Source: Iodidimonas muriae (lineage in GTDB: Bacteria > Pseudomonadota > Alphaproteobacteria > Sphingomonadales > Rhodothalassiaceae). From it: 64,000 nt of DNA. This document shows positions 1 to 9,069 of the stretch, in pieces. Position 1 is the first letter of the stretch, and the number at the start of each line of letters is the position of its first letter. The notes under the pieces are model-generated. The model was not told the DNA's origin and searched no databases. It saw nothing but the letters and a program-made list of their open reading frames with translations. Position numbers and translations under genes: made by a program. The DNA lies in the NCBI RefSeq assembly GCF_014647255.1, contig NZ_BMOV01000003.1:124001-188000 (forward strand). Reading direction: 5' to 3'.

Positions 1-1348
1 CCACATAATCCCACATGAAACGGCGCAATTCCGCCCAGTTATGGCTGACCACAATTTCTTCATCGGAATTGGTGACGCGGCTTTCATCCCAATTGCGTGC
101 CAAGGCGGGATTTGGCAAATCCTTTAGCCGCGAGACGATATTTTCCGCCGCCGATTGGCCATAAACCAAACATTCCAGCAAGGAATTAGAGGCCATACGA
201 TTGGCCCCGTGAAGGCCGCTATGGGACGCTTCGCCGATACAATAAAGCCCTTCCAGATCGGTGCGTCCGGCCCGATCGATCACCACACCGCCACAGGTAT
301 AATGGGCAGCAGGCACCACCGGAATCGCCTGTTTGGTAATATCGATCCCATAATCAAGGCAGCGCCGATAAATGGTGGGGAAATGGCCGATCACGAAATC
401 CGGGTCGCGGTGGCTGATATCCAGCAACACATGATCCAGCCCCAAGCGCTTCATTTCATGGTCGATGGCCCGTGCCACCACATCGCGCGGCGCAAGTTCG
501 CCCCGCTTGTCAAAGCGGTCCATAAAACGCGTGCCGTCCAGCAGCGTCAGATGCGCCCCTTCACCGCGCAATGCTTCGGTGATGAGAAATGTTTTTGCCT
601 TGGGATGAAACAGGCAGGTGGGATGAAACTGGTTGAATTCCATATTGGCAATGCGGCATCCGGCCCGCCACGCAATGGCGATCCCGTCCCCCGTCGAGCC
701 ATCGGGATTTGAAGAATAAAGATACACCCGGCTTGCGCCTCCGGTGGCCAGCACCACCGCCTTGGCGGCGAACACATCCACATGGCCGGTGCGCCGGTTC
801 AACAGATAAGCGCCATGGCACCGGTCCGCGCCCTTACCATCACCGGAAAGATGCCGATTGGTGATAACATCCACCGCCACATGATGCTCTAAAACGGTGA
901 TATTCGGTTCGGCGCGGGCACGGCGCTCCAATGCCTGCTGCACCGCCCGTCCCGTGGCATCATCCACATGAATCACCCGGCGCACCGAATGGCCACCTTC
1001 CCGCGTCAGATGATAGCCCGCAGCATCGCTATCTTCCTCGCTGCGGGTAAATTCCACCCCCAAAGAGATCAGATCCTCGATGGCCGCCGGACCGCGCTCG
1101 ACCACAAAGCGCACGGCGTCTTTATCGCACAGTCCGTCACCGGCGATCAGCGTGTCTTCGATATGGCTTTCCACCGTATCGCCAACCGACAGAACGGCGG
1201 CGATGCCGCCTTGCGCCCATTTGGTGGACCCTGAAGACAATTTCCCCTTGGAAACCACCGCCACACGGCCATGGGGGGCAATTTTCAGCGCCAAGGACAA
1301 CCCGGCAGCCCCTGCGCCGATCACCAGAACATCAAATTCAGCTTTCAT
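1..1348 (-). CDS. nadB: L-aspartate oxidase (partial, C-terminus beyond window)
   Basis: FAD-dependent oxidation of L-aspartate to iminoaspartate, the first step of de novo NAD synthesis in the cytoplasm. Read on the minus strand, the protein begins [20 protein letters not shown], a dinucleotide-binding GxGxxG fold, followed by the flavin-contact stretch [14 protein letters not shown] (about residues 38-51), HPTCLF and [12 protein letters not shown] in the middle, and [10 protein letters not shown] and [15 protein letters not shown] further on. HYTCGGV and the GANR segment favour NadB over the related SdhA/FrdA flavoproteins. The frame is open to base 1, so roughly the last 90 residues of a typical 530-residue NadB are missing. 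Its ATG lies 2 bp after the stop of the upstream ABC ATPase gene, so the two are probably co-transcribed. Confidence 0.9.
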   Translation of the reverse strand, partial: MKAEFDVLVIGAGAAGLSLALKIAPHGRVAVVSKGKLSSGSTKWAQGGIAAVLSVGDTVESHIEDTLIAGDGLCDKDAVRFVVERGPAAIEDLISLGVEFTRSEEDSDAAGYHLTREGGHSVRRVIHVDDATGRAVQQALERRARAEPNITVLEHHVAVDVITNRHLSGDGKGADRCHGAYLLNRRTGHVDVFAAKAVVLATGGASRVYLYSSNPDGSTGDGIAIAWRAGCRIANMEFNQFHPTCLFHPKAKTFLITEALRGEGAHLTLLDGTRFMDRFDKRGELAPRDVVARAIDHEMKRLGLDHVLLDISHRDPDFVIGHFPTIYRRCLDYGIDITKQAIPVVPAAHYTCGGVVIDRAGRTDLEGLYCIGEASHSGLHGANRMASNSLLECLVYGQSAAENIVSRLKDLPNPALARNWDESRVTNSDEEIVVSHNWAELRRFMWDYV

Positions 1349-1350
1349 GA

Positions 1351-2295
1351 TCAGGCTGCTGCATCGGCATCGCTGCCACGGGTCAGTTGCAGGAAAATAT
1401 CCTCCAGATCGGTTTCATCCGTGGATAAATCACGCACCTCAAGCCCAGAGGCCGATAAGGCCGCCAGCACCGCGCCCACATCATTGCCCTTCCGCGACAC
1501 CTGAAATGCCAAGCGATTCGGCCCCGCCAAACGGGCACGGAAGCCATTGAACTGTTCGGGGATCTCGGAAATCTCGCTGGCCAGATCGATCAGAATTTCT
1601 TTTTCATCAATCCGCGCCAGAAGATCCGGCGTCGGTTCAGAGCACACCACTTCACCATGATTGATGATGGCGATGGTGTCGCACAGCTCTTCCGCCTCTT
1701 CCAGATAATGGGTGGTCAGCACGATGGTGGTGCCCCGCGCATGCAATTCGCGCACATAGGTCCATAACAACTGGCGCAATTCGATATCCACACCCGCCGT
1801 CGGTTCATCGAGAATCAACACCGGCGGGGTGTGCACCATGGCTTTGGCCACCAGCAAACGCCGCTTCATCCCGCCCGACAAGGTGCGCGAATAGGCATGG
1901 CGTTTGTCCCACAAATGCACGGCTTTCAGCAATTCTTCGGTGCGCCGTTCGGATTTTGGCACGCCGTACATCCCGGCCTGCACTTCCATCATTTCCCACG
2001 GCGTGAAAAAGGCATCAAAAACCAGCTCTTGCGGCACCACCCCGATAGAGGCACGGGCATTGCGTGGATTTTCATCCAAATCAAAGCCCCAGACACGCGC
2101 TTCTCCCGAACTTTTGTTCACAAGTCCGGCGAGAATATTGATGAAAGTGGATTTTCCCGCCCCATTGGGGCCCAAAAGGCCAAACATAGAGCCTTGCGGA
2201 ATGTCCAGATCGATGCCCTTCAAAGCACGTTTGGGCGAGGGGCCACCATAGGTTTTCTCAAGGGAACGCACATGGATGGCAGAGGGGGACGTCAT
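1351..2295 (-). CDS. ABC transporter ATP-binding protein (YadG-like, ABC-2 export type)
   Basis: Cytoplasmic ATPase subunit of an ABC-2 type exporter, 314 residues. Walker [10 protein letters not shown] lies near residue 42, the signature LSGGMKRR near 139, Walker [13 protein letters not shown] near 160, and the switch His in [14 protein letters not shown] near 195. The Met in LSGGMKRR and the ~80-residue tail after the ATPase core are typical of YadG/daunorubicin-type ATPases. A strong ribosome site (AAAGGAGT) sits about 10 bases before the ATG. No permease gene is adjacent; the next gene downstream is nadB, so the membrane partner must be elsewhere or past the window edge. The substrate is unknown. 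Confidence 0.87.
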   Translation of the reverse strand: MTSPSAIHVRSLEKTYGGPSPKRALKGIDLDIPQGSMFGLLGPNGAGKSTFINILAGLVNKSSGEARVWGFDLDENPRNARASIGVVPQELVFDAFFTPWEMMEVQAGMYGVPKSERRTEELLKAVHLWDKRHAYSRTLSGGMKRRLLVAKAMVHTPPVLILDEPTAGVDIELRQLLWTYVRELHARGTTIVLTTHYLEEAEELCDTIAIINHGEVVCSEPTPDLLARIDEKEILIDLASEISEIPEQFNGFRARLAGPNRLAFQVSRKGNDVGAVLAALSASGLEVRDLSTDETDLEDIFLQLTRGSDADAAA

Positions 2296-2466
2296 AACCG
2301 GACACTCCTTTCAATCGGATCGTATCCCTTGCGCTAGCACCAGCCCCGCCTTCGGTCAATGCGTCCATAAAGGCATGACCCTAGTTGTGTGGCCAGATTG
2401 GCAGGGTTATACAAACAGAAAATACGCGCGCTATGCGTTTCTCAAGCCAAGAAGGACAGCCAAACA

Positions 2467-2661
2467 ATGACCACCCCTCCACCGGAAACCCTGATCGTTG
2501 ATAAAAAGACCGTCTCTTGCGATGGCGGAGAAGGCGCATTGGGCCATCCCCGCGTTTATCTGACCATGGGCGATGAAGGCCGCGTGGAATGTGGCTATTG
2601 TGATCGGGCGTTTATCCTGAAAGGCGGGCCTGCGGATAAAAGCAGCACCAAGGCCGCGTAG
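2467..2661 (+). CDS. CHCC zinc-finger domain protein (NDUFS6-like)
   Basis: A 64-residue protein with the pattern C-x8-H-x14-C-x2-C (CDGGEGALGHPRVYL then VECGYCDRAF), the zf-CHCC family found in the mitochondrial complex I subunit NDUFS6 and in small alphaproteobacterial proteins. Zinc binding is expected; a role near respiratory complex I is known for the eukaryotic relatives and only inferred here. I chose the ATG just before MTTPPPETLIVDKK, because a longer open frame upstream from 2389 has no family support. It lies 80 bp before polA on the same strand. Confidence 0.85.
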   Translation: MTTPPPETLIVDKKTVSCDGGEGALGHPRVYLTMGDEGRVECGYCDRAFILKGGPADKSSTKAA

Positions 2662-2740
2662 CTCCCTTTCGACATCGTCTCTCGCACTATCGTCCGGCAC
2701 CCCTTTTGCGGGCTGCCATCTTTTATGAAAGCACTGCCCC

Positions 2741-5512
2741 ATGACAGACAGCAAACATCTCTATCTCGTCGATGGGTCGGGCTATATTTTCCGCGCCTAT
2801 CACGCCTTGCCCCCCATGACCCGCAAGGACGGCACCCCCGTCAATGCGGTTTACGGCTTTTCCAACATGCTGCTCAAGCTGTTGAAAGACGTGAATGAGG
2901 GAGAAGCGCCCACCCATTTTGCGGTGATTTTCGATGCGGCGCGCAAATCCTTCCGCAATGATATTTACGATGCCTATAAAGCCCATCGCCCCCCGGCACC
3001 GGACGATCTGGTGCCGCAATTCGCGCTGATCCGCGAAGCCACCAATGCTTTCAACGTGCCCGCCATTGAAATGGAGGGCTATGAGGCTGACGATATCATC
3101 GCCACCTTTGCCACCCGCGCCCGGGCCGAAGGCTGGAAAGTGACCATCGTGTCGTCGGACAAGGATCTGATGCAGCTTGTCAGCAATGATGTGAGCCTGT
3201 TTGACAGCATGAAAAACCGCCGCATCGGCGCTAAAGAAGTGCATGATAAATTCGGCGTCATCCCTGAAAAAGTGATCGACGTGCAGGCGCTTTGCGGCGA
3301 TTCCGTAGATAATGTGCCCGGCGTTCCCGGCATCGGCCCTAAAACAGCGGCGCAGTTGATCGCCGATTATGGCGATCTGGAAACATTATTGGCGCGCGCC
3401 GGCGAGATCAAACAACCCAAACGGCGCGAAAATTTGCTGGCCCATGCCTATGATGCCCGCATGTCGAAAAAGCTGGTGACACTCCATTGCGATGTACCGC
3501 TGGAAGACTGGACACTGGATAAGCTGGCGGTCTGCTCTATGGAGCCGGAAAAGCTTTTGGCATTTGCCGACGACAACGGGTTCAAGGCCCTGCGGGCCCG
3601 GGTGGTGTCGCATTTGGGGGACGGCATCCCCGGCACCAGCCTGCAAGAAGCGGAAACCACCGAGATCAAAGCCACCAATTACAGCATTGTTGACCAGATG
3701 GCGGATCTGGAGCGCTGGATCGCCCGCATCCGCGATACCGGCATTGTGGCCGTGGATACGGAAACCACCTCTTTGGACCCCATGCGCGCAGAGTTAGTCG
3801 GCATATCCTTATCGGTAAAAGCTGGCGAGGCTTGCTATATTCCCCTGCGCCACCGCAAAAGCGACGGGCTGGATTTCGGCACAGATACGCTTCGGCAACT
3901 CCCTGTCAAAGATGCCCTTTCGGCTTTGAAGCCGATCCTGGAAGACCCCGCCATTTTGAAGGTGGGGCAGAATATCAAATATGATATGGCGATTTTCGCC
4001 AATGAAGGCATCCGGGTTCATCCCATCGACGATACCATGCTGATCTCTTATGTGCGTGATTGCGGGCTGCATGGCCATGGTATGGATGAACTGTCTGAAC
4101 TGCATCTGGGCATCACCCCCACACCCTTCAAAGACGTTGCAGGAACGGGCAAGAAACAGATCACCTTCGATCTGGTGCCCATAGAAAAGGCCGCCCATTA
4201 TGCGGCTGAGGATGCAGACATCACCGGCCGCCTTTATCGCCTGTTGAAACCCCGCCTGGCCGAGGCGGGGCTGCTCTCGGTCTATGAACGGCTTGAACGC
4301 CCGCTGGTGCCGGTTCTGGTGGATATGGAACGCGCCGGGATCAAGGTGGACCGCGCCGAACTGTCGCGCCTGTCGGCGGAATTTGCCGAAGGAATGGCCC
4401 GCCTTGAAACGGAAATTCACGAACTGGCCGGTGAAAGCTTCAATATCGCCAGCCCCGCGCAGCTTGGGCATATCCTGTTCGACAAGATGGATCTGAAAGG
4501 CGGCAAGAAGGGCAAAACCGGTGCTTGGTCCACCAGTGCCGATGTGCTGGATAAATTGGCGGCAGAGGGCCACACTTTGCCGGAAAAAGTGCTGTCATGG
4601 CGGCAACTTTCCAAGCTGAAAAGCACCTATAGCGATGCTTTGGGAAAAGCCATCAATGAAAAAACCGGGCGGGTGCATACCAGCTTTTCCATGGCTATCA
4701 CCTCGACGGGGCGGCTATCATCCACCGACCCCAATTTGCAGAACATCCCCATCCGCACCCCCGAAGGCCGCCGTATTCGCCGCGCCTTTGTGGCCGATAC
4801 GGGCAATCTGTTGATCGCCGCCGATTATAGCCAGATCGAATTGCGCATATTGGCGCATATAGCCGATATCGATGCCTTGAAAGATGCCTTTGCCAAAGGG
4901 ATGGATATTCACGCCCTGACCGCGTCTCAGGTATTTGGTGTCCCCATGGAAAACATGGACCCCGCCACCCGCCGACGGGCCAAAGCCATCAATTTCGGCA
5001 TAATTTACGGCATTTCCGCTTTCGGCTTGGCGCGTCAGCTTGATATCGGGCGCGACGAGGCAAAAGCCTATATCGATGCCTATTTCGAACGCTTTCCCGG
5101 CATTCGCACCTATATGGAGCGCACCAAGGAACAGGCCCATGAAACGGGGCATGTAACAACCTTGTTCGGCCGACGCAGCCATGTCTCCGACATCAATGCC
5201 AAAAATCCCAATTTGCGGGCCTTTGCCGAACGGGCTGCCATCAATGCCCCCATCCAGGGCACGGCCGCCGATATCATCAAACGCGCCATGATCCGTATGC
5301 CGCAAGCGCTTTTGGATGCGGGCTTGCCCGATATCCGTATGCTCTTGCAGGTACATGATGAACTGATCTTCGAAGCCCCCAAAGATCAGGTAGAAGCCGC
5401 CATTCCGGTGATCCGCCGCGTGATGGAACAAGCCACGGCACCGGTTCTTGATCTGGCCGTGCCTTTGCTGGTGGATGTGGGCACCGGTGAAAATTGGGAT
5501 GATGCACATTGA
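2741..5512 (+). CDS. polA: DNA polymerase I
   Basis: Replication and repair polymerase of 923 residues, the usual length. The N-terminal 5'-3' exonuclease (1-290) carries YLVDGSGYIFRAYHA, the acidic cluster EGYEADDIIAT and the helix-hairpin-helix GVPGIGPKTAAQLI. The 3'-5' exonuclease (about 320-510) keeps its metal residues, with VAVDTETTSLDP as motif I, NIKYDM as motif II and HYAAEDADIT as motif III, so proofreading is likely active. The polymerase domain has motif A DYSQIELRILAHIA, motif B RRRAKAINFGIIYG and motif C QVHDELIFE. The stop codon overlaps the TTG start of the following LysE-type gene by 3 bases. Confidence 0.97.
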   Translation: MTDSKHLYLVDGSGYIFRAYHALPPMTRKDGTPVNAVYGFSNMLLKLLKDVNEGEAPTHFAVIFDAARKSFRNDIYDAYKAHRPPAPDDLVPQFALIREATNAFNVPAIEMEGYEADDIIATFATRARAEGWKVTIVSSDKDLMQLVSNDVSLFDSMKNRRIGAKEVHDKFGVIPEKVIDVQALCGDSVDNVPGVPGIGPKTAAQLIADYGDLETLLARAGEIKQPKRRENLLAHAYDARMSKKLVTLHCDVPLEDWTLDKLAVCSMEPEKLLAFADDNGFKALRARVVSHLGDGIPGTSLQEAETTEIKATNYSIVDQMADLERWIARIRDTGIVAVDTETTSLDPMRAELVGISLSVKAGEACYIPLRHRKSDGLDFGTDTLRQLPVKDALSALKPILEDPAILKVGQNIKYDMAIFANEGIRVHPIDDTMLISYVRDCGLHGHGMDELSELHLGITPTPFKDVAGTGKKQITFDLVPIEKAAHYAAEDADITGRLYRLLKPRLAEAGLLSVYERLERPLVPVLVDMERAGIKVDRAELSRLSAEFAEGMARLETEIHELAGESFNIASPAQLGHILFDKMDLKGGKKGKTGAWSTSADVLDKLAAEGHTLPEKVLSWRQLSKLKSTYSDALGKAINEKTGRVHTSFSMAITSTGRLSSTDPNLQNIPIRTPEGRRIRRAFVADTGNLLIAADYSQIELRILAHIADIDALKDAFAKGMDIHALTASQVFGVPMENMDPATRRRAKAINFGIIYGISAFGLARQLDIGRDEAKAYIDAYFERFPGIRTYMERTKEQAHETGHVTTLFGRRSHVSDINAKNPNLRAFAERAAINAPIQGTAADIIKRAMIRMPQALLDAGLPDIRMLLQVHDELIFEAPKDQVEAAIPVIRRVMEQATAPVLDLAVPLLVDVGTGENWDDAH

Positions 5513-6156
5513 CCGACCTTTTGCCTGATTCCGCCCAATTATCGGTGTTCCTTTCGGCCACTTTGGTGCTGGGACTAACACCGGGGCCGGATATGATTTT
5601 GGTGATCAATCGCTCGCTTGGCCTAGGCTTCAAGGCGGGAATGATCACCCTTTTCGGCATCATGATGGGCGGAATGATGCACATGACAGCCGCGGCCTTC
5701 GGATTGTCTCTTGTGCTTATCAATCTGCCCCACGCATACGATATTCTACGCTTTTTGGGCGCGGCCTATCTGTTGTGGATGGCCATCGGGATCGCCCGCC
5801 ATGGCAGCGGACTGGATCTCAGCCATGCAGACCAAGCCACGCCGCGCCCCACATCACGGCTTTTGCGTCAGGCATTCTTGACCAATATCCTTAATCCCAA
5901 AGTGATTTTGTTCCTGTTGGCCTTCCTGCCCCAGTTCGTTCCGGCGCAGGCGGACAATCCCACCCAGCGTATTCTTGTTCTGGGCGCGTTTTTCTTTGGC
6001 ATAGGCTTTGTCATCATGGCCCTCTTGGCCGCCCTTGCAGACCGTGTGCGCCATTGGGTAATGGCCCATCCGGCCGTGCTCCGCGGGCAATCCTATGTCA
6101 CCAGCGTGTTGTTGTTCGGATTTGCCGCCGCATTGGCCTTTTCCAACCGCCCCTGA
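5509..6156 (+). CDS. LysE/RhtB family translocator
   Basis: Inner-membrane exporter of the LysE/RhtB family (amino acids or homoserine lactones in characterised members), 215 residues. The family signature [22 protein letters not shown] is near residues 23-44, followed by about six hydrophobic segments and the second conserved element [22 protein letters not shown] near 123-144. The start is taken as the TTG that overlaps the polA stop codon; this gives the expected N-terminus before the first membrane helix and implies translational coupling with polA. The substrate cannot be told from sequence. Confidence 0.87.
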   Translation: MTDLLPDSAQLSVFLSATLVLGLTPGPDMILVINRSLGLGFKAGMITLFGIMMGGMMHMTAAAFGLSLVLINLPHAYDILRFLGAAYLLWMAIGIARHGSGLDLSHADQATPRPTSRLLRQAFLTNILNPKVILFLLAFLPQFVPAQADNPTQRILVLGAFFFGIGFVIMALLAALADRVRHWVMAHPAVLRGQSYVTSVLLFGFAAALAFSNRP

Positions 6157-6232
6157 TGGGGAGCCAATGCTTGCAGCGCCCTATCCGGTGCCTTTATCAA
6201 CGAACGGGACCTTTTCAAGTGAAGGACACTTT

Positions 6233-7123
6233 ATGACACGGCCCTATCGCGGCATTATTCTGGCAGGCGGTTCCGGCACACGGCTTTATCCGCTGACCCG
6301 GTCTGTCAGCAAACAACTGATGCCAGTTTATGACAAGCCGATGATCTATTATCCGCTATCAACGCTGATGCTGGCGGGGATCCGCGATATATTGATCATC
6401 ACCACCCCCGAACACCAGACGCAATTCCAGCATTTGCTTGGCAATGGATCACAATTCGGCATTGATTTAAGCTATGCCACACAGCCCGAACCGGGCGGGC
6501 TGGCGCAAGCCTTCCTGATTGGCGAGCACTTTATCGGCAACGACCCCGTCAGCCTCATTCTTGGCGACAACATCTTTTATGGCCAAGGCTTTCGTACAGT
6601 CTTGGAAACAGCCACCAAACGGGATGTCGGGGCCACGGTATTTGGCTATTATGTCAAGGACCCCGAACGCTATGGCGTGGTGAGATTCGATGCCGAAGGC
6701 CGCGCCTGCGATATCGAAGAAAAACCACAAAAGCCCAAATCCCATTATGCAGTCACTGGGCTTTATTTCTATGACAATCAAGTGGTGGACATTGCCAAAT
6801 CCATCCGGCCATCCCCCCGGGGAGAGCTGGAAATCACCGATGTGAACAAGCGCTATCTGGAAGCCAGAACCCTATCGGTGGAAACGCTGGGGCGTGGTTT
6901 TGCATGGCTTGATACCGGCACCCATGCCTCGCTTTTGGATGCGGCCGATTATGTCCGGGTGATCGAAGACCGGCAGGGATTGAAAATTGCCTGCCCCGAA
7001 GAAATCGCCTTCCGCATGGGCTATATCAGCGCTTCGGAGCTGGAATGCTTGGCGGCTCCTTTGCTGAAAAGCGGCTATGGCGATTATTTGATGCAAATCT
7101 TGCGCGGCGAGGGGGCACGATGA
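6233..7123 (+). CDS. rfbA: glucose-1-phosphate thymidylyltransferase
   Basis: Makes dTDP-glucose from dTTP and glucose-1-phosphate, the entry step to dTDP-L-rhamnose for surface polysaccharide. The 296-residue protein opens with the nucleotide-binding signature [20 protein letters not shown], then [29 protein letters not shown] (near 83), LGDNIFYG (near 110) and [20 protein letters not shown]. The open frame runs further upstream, but family alignment and the AAGGACA ribosome site support the ATG at 6233. The stop overlaps the rfbC ATG by 4 bases. The dehydratase gene rfbB, usually part of the set, is absent from this operon. Confidence 0.95.
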   Translation: MTRPYRGIILAGGSGTRLYPLTRSVSKQLMPVYDKPMIYYPLSTLMLAGIRDILIITTPEHQTQFQHLLGNGSQFGIDLSYATQPEPGGLAQAFLIGEHFIGNDPVSLILGDNIFYGQGFRTVLETATKRDVGATVFGYYVKDPERYGVVRFDAEGRACDIEEKPQKPKSHYAVTGLYFYDNQVVDIAKSIRPSPRGELEITDVNKRYLEARTLSVETLGRGFAWLDTGTHASLLDAADYVRVIEDRQGLKIACPEEIAFRMGYISASELECLAAPLLKSGYGDYLMQILRGEGAR

Positions 7124-7665
7124 AAATTCTCCCCACCGCCTTGCCGGATGTCAAAATCATCGAGCCCAAAGTTTTTGGCGATAATCGCGGCTTTTTCATG
7201 GAAACATGGAACGCCCGACGCTTTGGCGAACTCGGTCTTCCCGACAAGTTTGTGCAAGACAATCATTCCCGCTCCACCGGCCCGGTTTTGCGCGGCTTGC
7301 ATTATCAAATTGGCAAACCGCAAGGCAAATTGGTGCGCTGTATTGCCGGGGCCATTCTGGATGTGGCGGTCGATCTGCGCCGCCACTCCGCCGATTTTGG
7401 GCGCTGGGTAGGGGTGGAGCTTTCGGCGGACAATCATCGGCAGCTTTGGGTGCCACAAGGCTTTGCCCATGGGTTTCTGGTGCTGGGCGACAGCGCCGAA
7501 GTTTTTTATAAATGCACCGATTTTTATGCGCCTGCGTGCGAGCGTTCGGTCATCTGGAACGATCCGGAGATTGCCATTGATTGGCCTTTGAATGGCCGCC
7601 AGCCCCTTTTATCGGCCAAGGATGCAGCCGCGCCATGCCTTGCAGATGCCGAGGTCTATCCATGA
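7120..7665 (+). CDS. rfbC: dTDP-4-dehydrorhamnose 3,5-epimerase
   Basis: Cupin-fold epimerase, 181 residues, third step of dTDP-L-rhamnose synthesis. The family hallmarks are present: [15 protein letters not shown] near residue 25, FVQDNHSRS near 48, [18 protein letters not shown] near 61 with the catalytic His, [21 protein letters not shown], and [22 protein letters not shown] near 110-135 with the active-site Tyr. It starts on the ATGA overlap with rfbA and ends on an identical overlap with rfbD, so the three genes form one tightly coupled unit. Confidence 0.95.
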   Translation: MKILPTALPDVKIIEPKVFGDNRGFFMETWNARRFGELGLPDKFVQDNHSRSTGPVLRGLHYQIGKPQGKLVRCIAGAILDVAVDLRRHSADFGRWVGVELSADNHRQLWVPQGFAHGFLVLGDSAEVFYKCTDFYAPACERSVIWNDPEIAIDWPLNGRQPLLSAKDAAAPCLADAEVYP

Positions 7666-8549
7666 AGATAATGATCACCGGCGCACAGGGCCAATTGGGC
7701 CGGGACCTGCAAGACACCGCCCCAAAAGATAGGGAACTGGTGGCGCTGGACCGAAGCCAACTGGATATTTGCGATGAAAGCGCTACCATGCGATGCTTGG
7801 AAGCGCACCGGCCCGATCTGGTGATCAATGGGGCAGCCTATACGGCAGTGGACAAAGCGGAAACTGCATCAGAGCAGGCCTTCGCCGTCAATGAACAAGG
7901 CGCGGCCAATCTTGCCAAAGCTGTGGGCGCTTCGGGGGCAAGACTGATCCATATTTCCACCGACTTTGTGTTCAGTGGCACCGCCAACACGGCCTATACG
8001 CCCGATGCCCGCACCCATCCGCTGAATATATATGGGGCAAGCAAACGCGCCGGTGAACAGGCCATTTTGCACCATATCCCGGATCGGGCTTTGATCGTGC
8101 GTACATCATGGCTGTATTCCGTTCATGGGGCGAATTTTGTCAAAACCATGCTGAAATTGATGGCCAGCCGCGATCAGCTATCTGTGGTGGCGGACCAGCT
8201 TGGAACCCCTTGCTGGGCGAAGGGGCTGGCGCATGCTTTATGGCGCTTGGCAGAAAAACCGCAAAACGGCATTCTACATTGGAGCGATGCGGGCGTTGCA
8301 AGCTGGTATGATTTTGCCGTCGCCATCATGGAAGAAGGGCTGGCGCTTGGGCTGCTGGACCACCCGGTTCCCGTCAGCCCCATCAAAAGCGTCGACTATC
8401 CCACTCCGGCCCGTCGCCCTGCTTTTTCCGTTCTGGACAGCACAGAGGGTTGGCAGAAATCCGCCACCACGCCGGTGCATTGGCGAACATCCCTACGCCA
8501 GATGCTATGTGCCTTTTCCCGACAGTCCGCCCCATATCCGCAAAAATAA
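7662..8549 (+). CDS. rfbD: dTDP-4-dehydrorhamnose reductase
   Basis: Short-chain dehydrogenase that reduces dTDP-4-keto-L-rhamnose to dTDP-L-rhamnose with NAD(P)H. The 295-residue protein has a Rossmann start [29 protein letters not shown] near residue 64, HISTDFVFSG near 102 and the catalytic YGASKRAGE near 127. GILHWSDAGVASWYDFA near 205 and the C-terminal RPAFSVLDS are typical of RfbD. A longer frame reaches back to 7581, but the ATG in the ATGA overlap with rfbC gives the family N-terminus. It is the last gene of the rhamnose unit; the type II secretion gene gspI converges on it 43 bp downstream. Confidence 0.95.
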   Translation: MKIMITGAQGQLGRDLQDTAPKDRELVALDRSQLDICDESATMRCLEAHRPDLVINGAAYTAVDKAETASEQAFAVNEQGAANLAKAVGASGARLIHISTDFVFSGTANTAYTPDARTHPLNIYGASKRAGEQAILHHIPDRALIVRTSWLYSVHGANFVKTMLKLMASRDQLSVVADQLGTPCWAKGLAHALWRLAEKPQNGILHWSDAGVASWYDFAVAIMEEGLALGLLDHPVPVSPIKSVDYPTPARRPAFSVLDSTEGWQKSATTPVHWRTSLRQMLCAFSRQSAPYPQK

Positions 8550-8592
8550 ACAAGGCAGGCCCAAAACGGGATGTGAACGGGATTTGGAAGGT

Positions 8593-9069
8593 TTAATCGC
8601 CCGGTGAATAGCCTCTGACCGGTCGCCAGCCCAAACGCTCCACCGACCATCCCCAAGACGCCCTACCCGGCGCGTCAATGGTCACAGCCACGTCAAAGCG
8701 TTGCAGGGTAAAGCGCCCCGGTGCGCCGGTGGCTGCGGTGATGGCTTTTGCGTCGCCAATGGGTGTGGCCTGCCAGCTCATGCGGGCATTATGGCCAAGT
8801 TCGGCGCGTCCTTCGGGCTGCAACATGGGATTGATGCTGGCCAGAATGGCCAAGGCGGTGCGATCCGCCTCCATGCTTTGCTGCGCCCGTTCCACCGCAA
8901 TCGCCGCCCGTGATGCGCTTTGCTGCAAGCCGAACAAGGCTGCCAGCGCCGTTCCCAAAATCGCAAGGGCTACCAGAACCTCAAGGATCGTGAAGCCGCC
9001 ATTGCGATCTGTACCCGCCCTTTTCGCAATCGTTGAAGCGGCTACAGGACTATGCCGCCCGCCCATCAT
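8593..9069 (-). CDS. gspI: type II secretion minor pseudopilin (GspI-like)
   Basis: Prepilin-like protein of 158 residues. After a ~28-residue basic leader comes the prepilin peptidase site G|FTILEVLVALAILGTALAAL (near residues 29-49), with the conserved Glu at +5 and a hydrophobic stem that is both membrane anchor and filament-packing helix. Length, position after gspD and the C-terminal half (WGWSVERLGWRPV) suit the minor pseudopilin GspI, part of the tip complex with J and K. It starts on a 4-base overlap with the gspD stop. Assignment to I rather than H rests mainly on the LEVLVALAI-type stem and on context. Confidence 0.75.
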   Translation of the reverse strand: MMGGRHSPVAASTIAKRAGTDRNGGFTILEVLVALAILGTALAALFGLQQSASRAAIAVERAQQSMEADRTALAILASINPMLQPEGRAELGHNARMSWQATPIGDAKAITAATGAPGRFTLQRFDVAVTIDAPGRASWGWSVERLGWRPVRGYSPGD

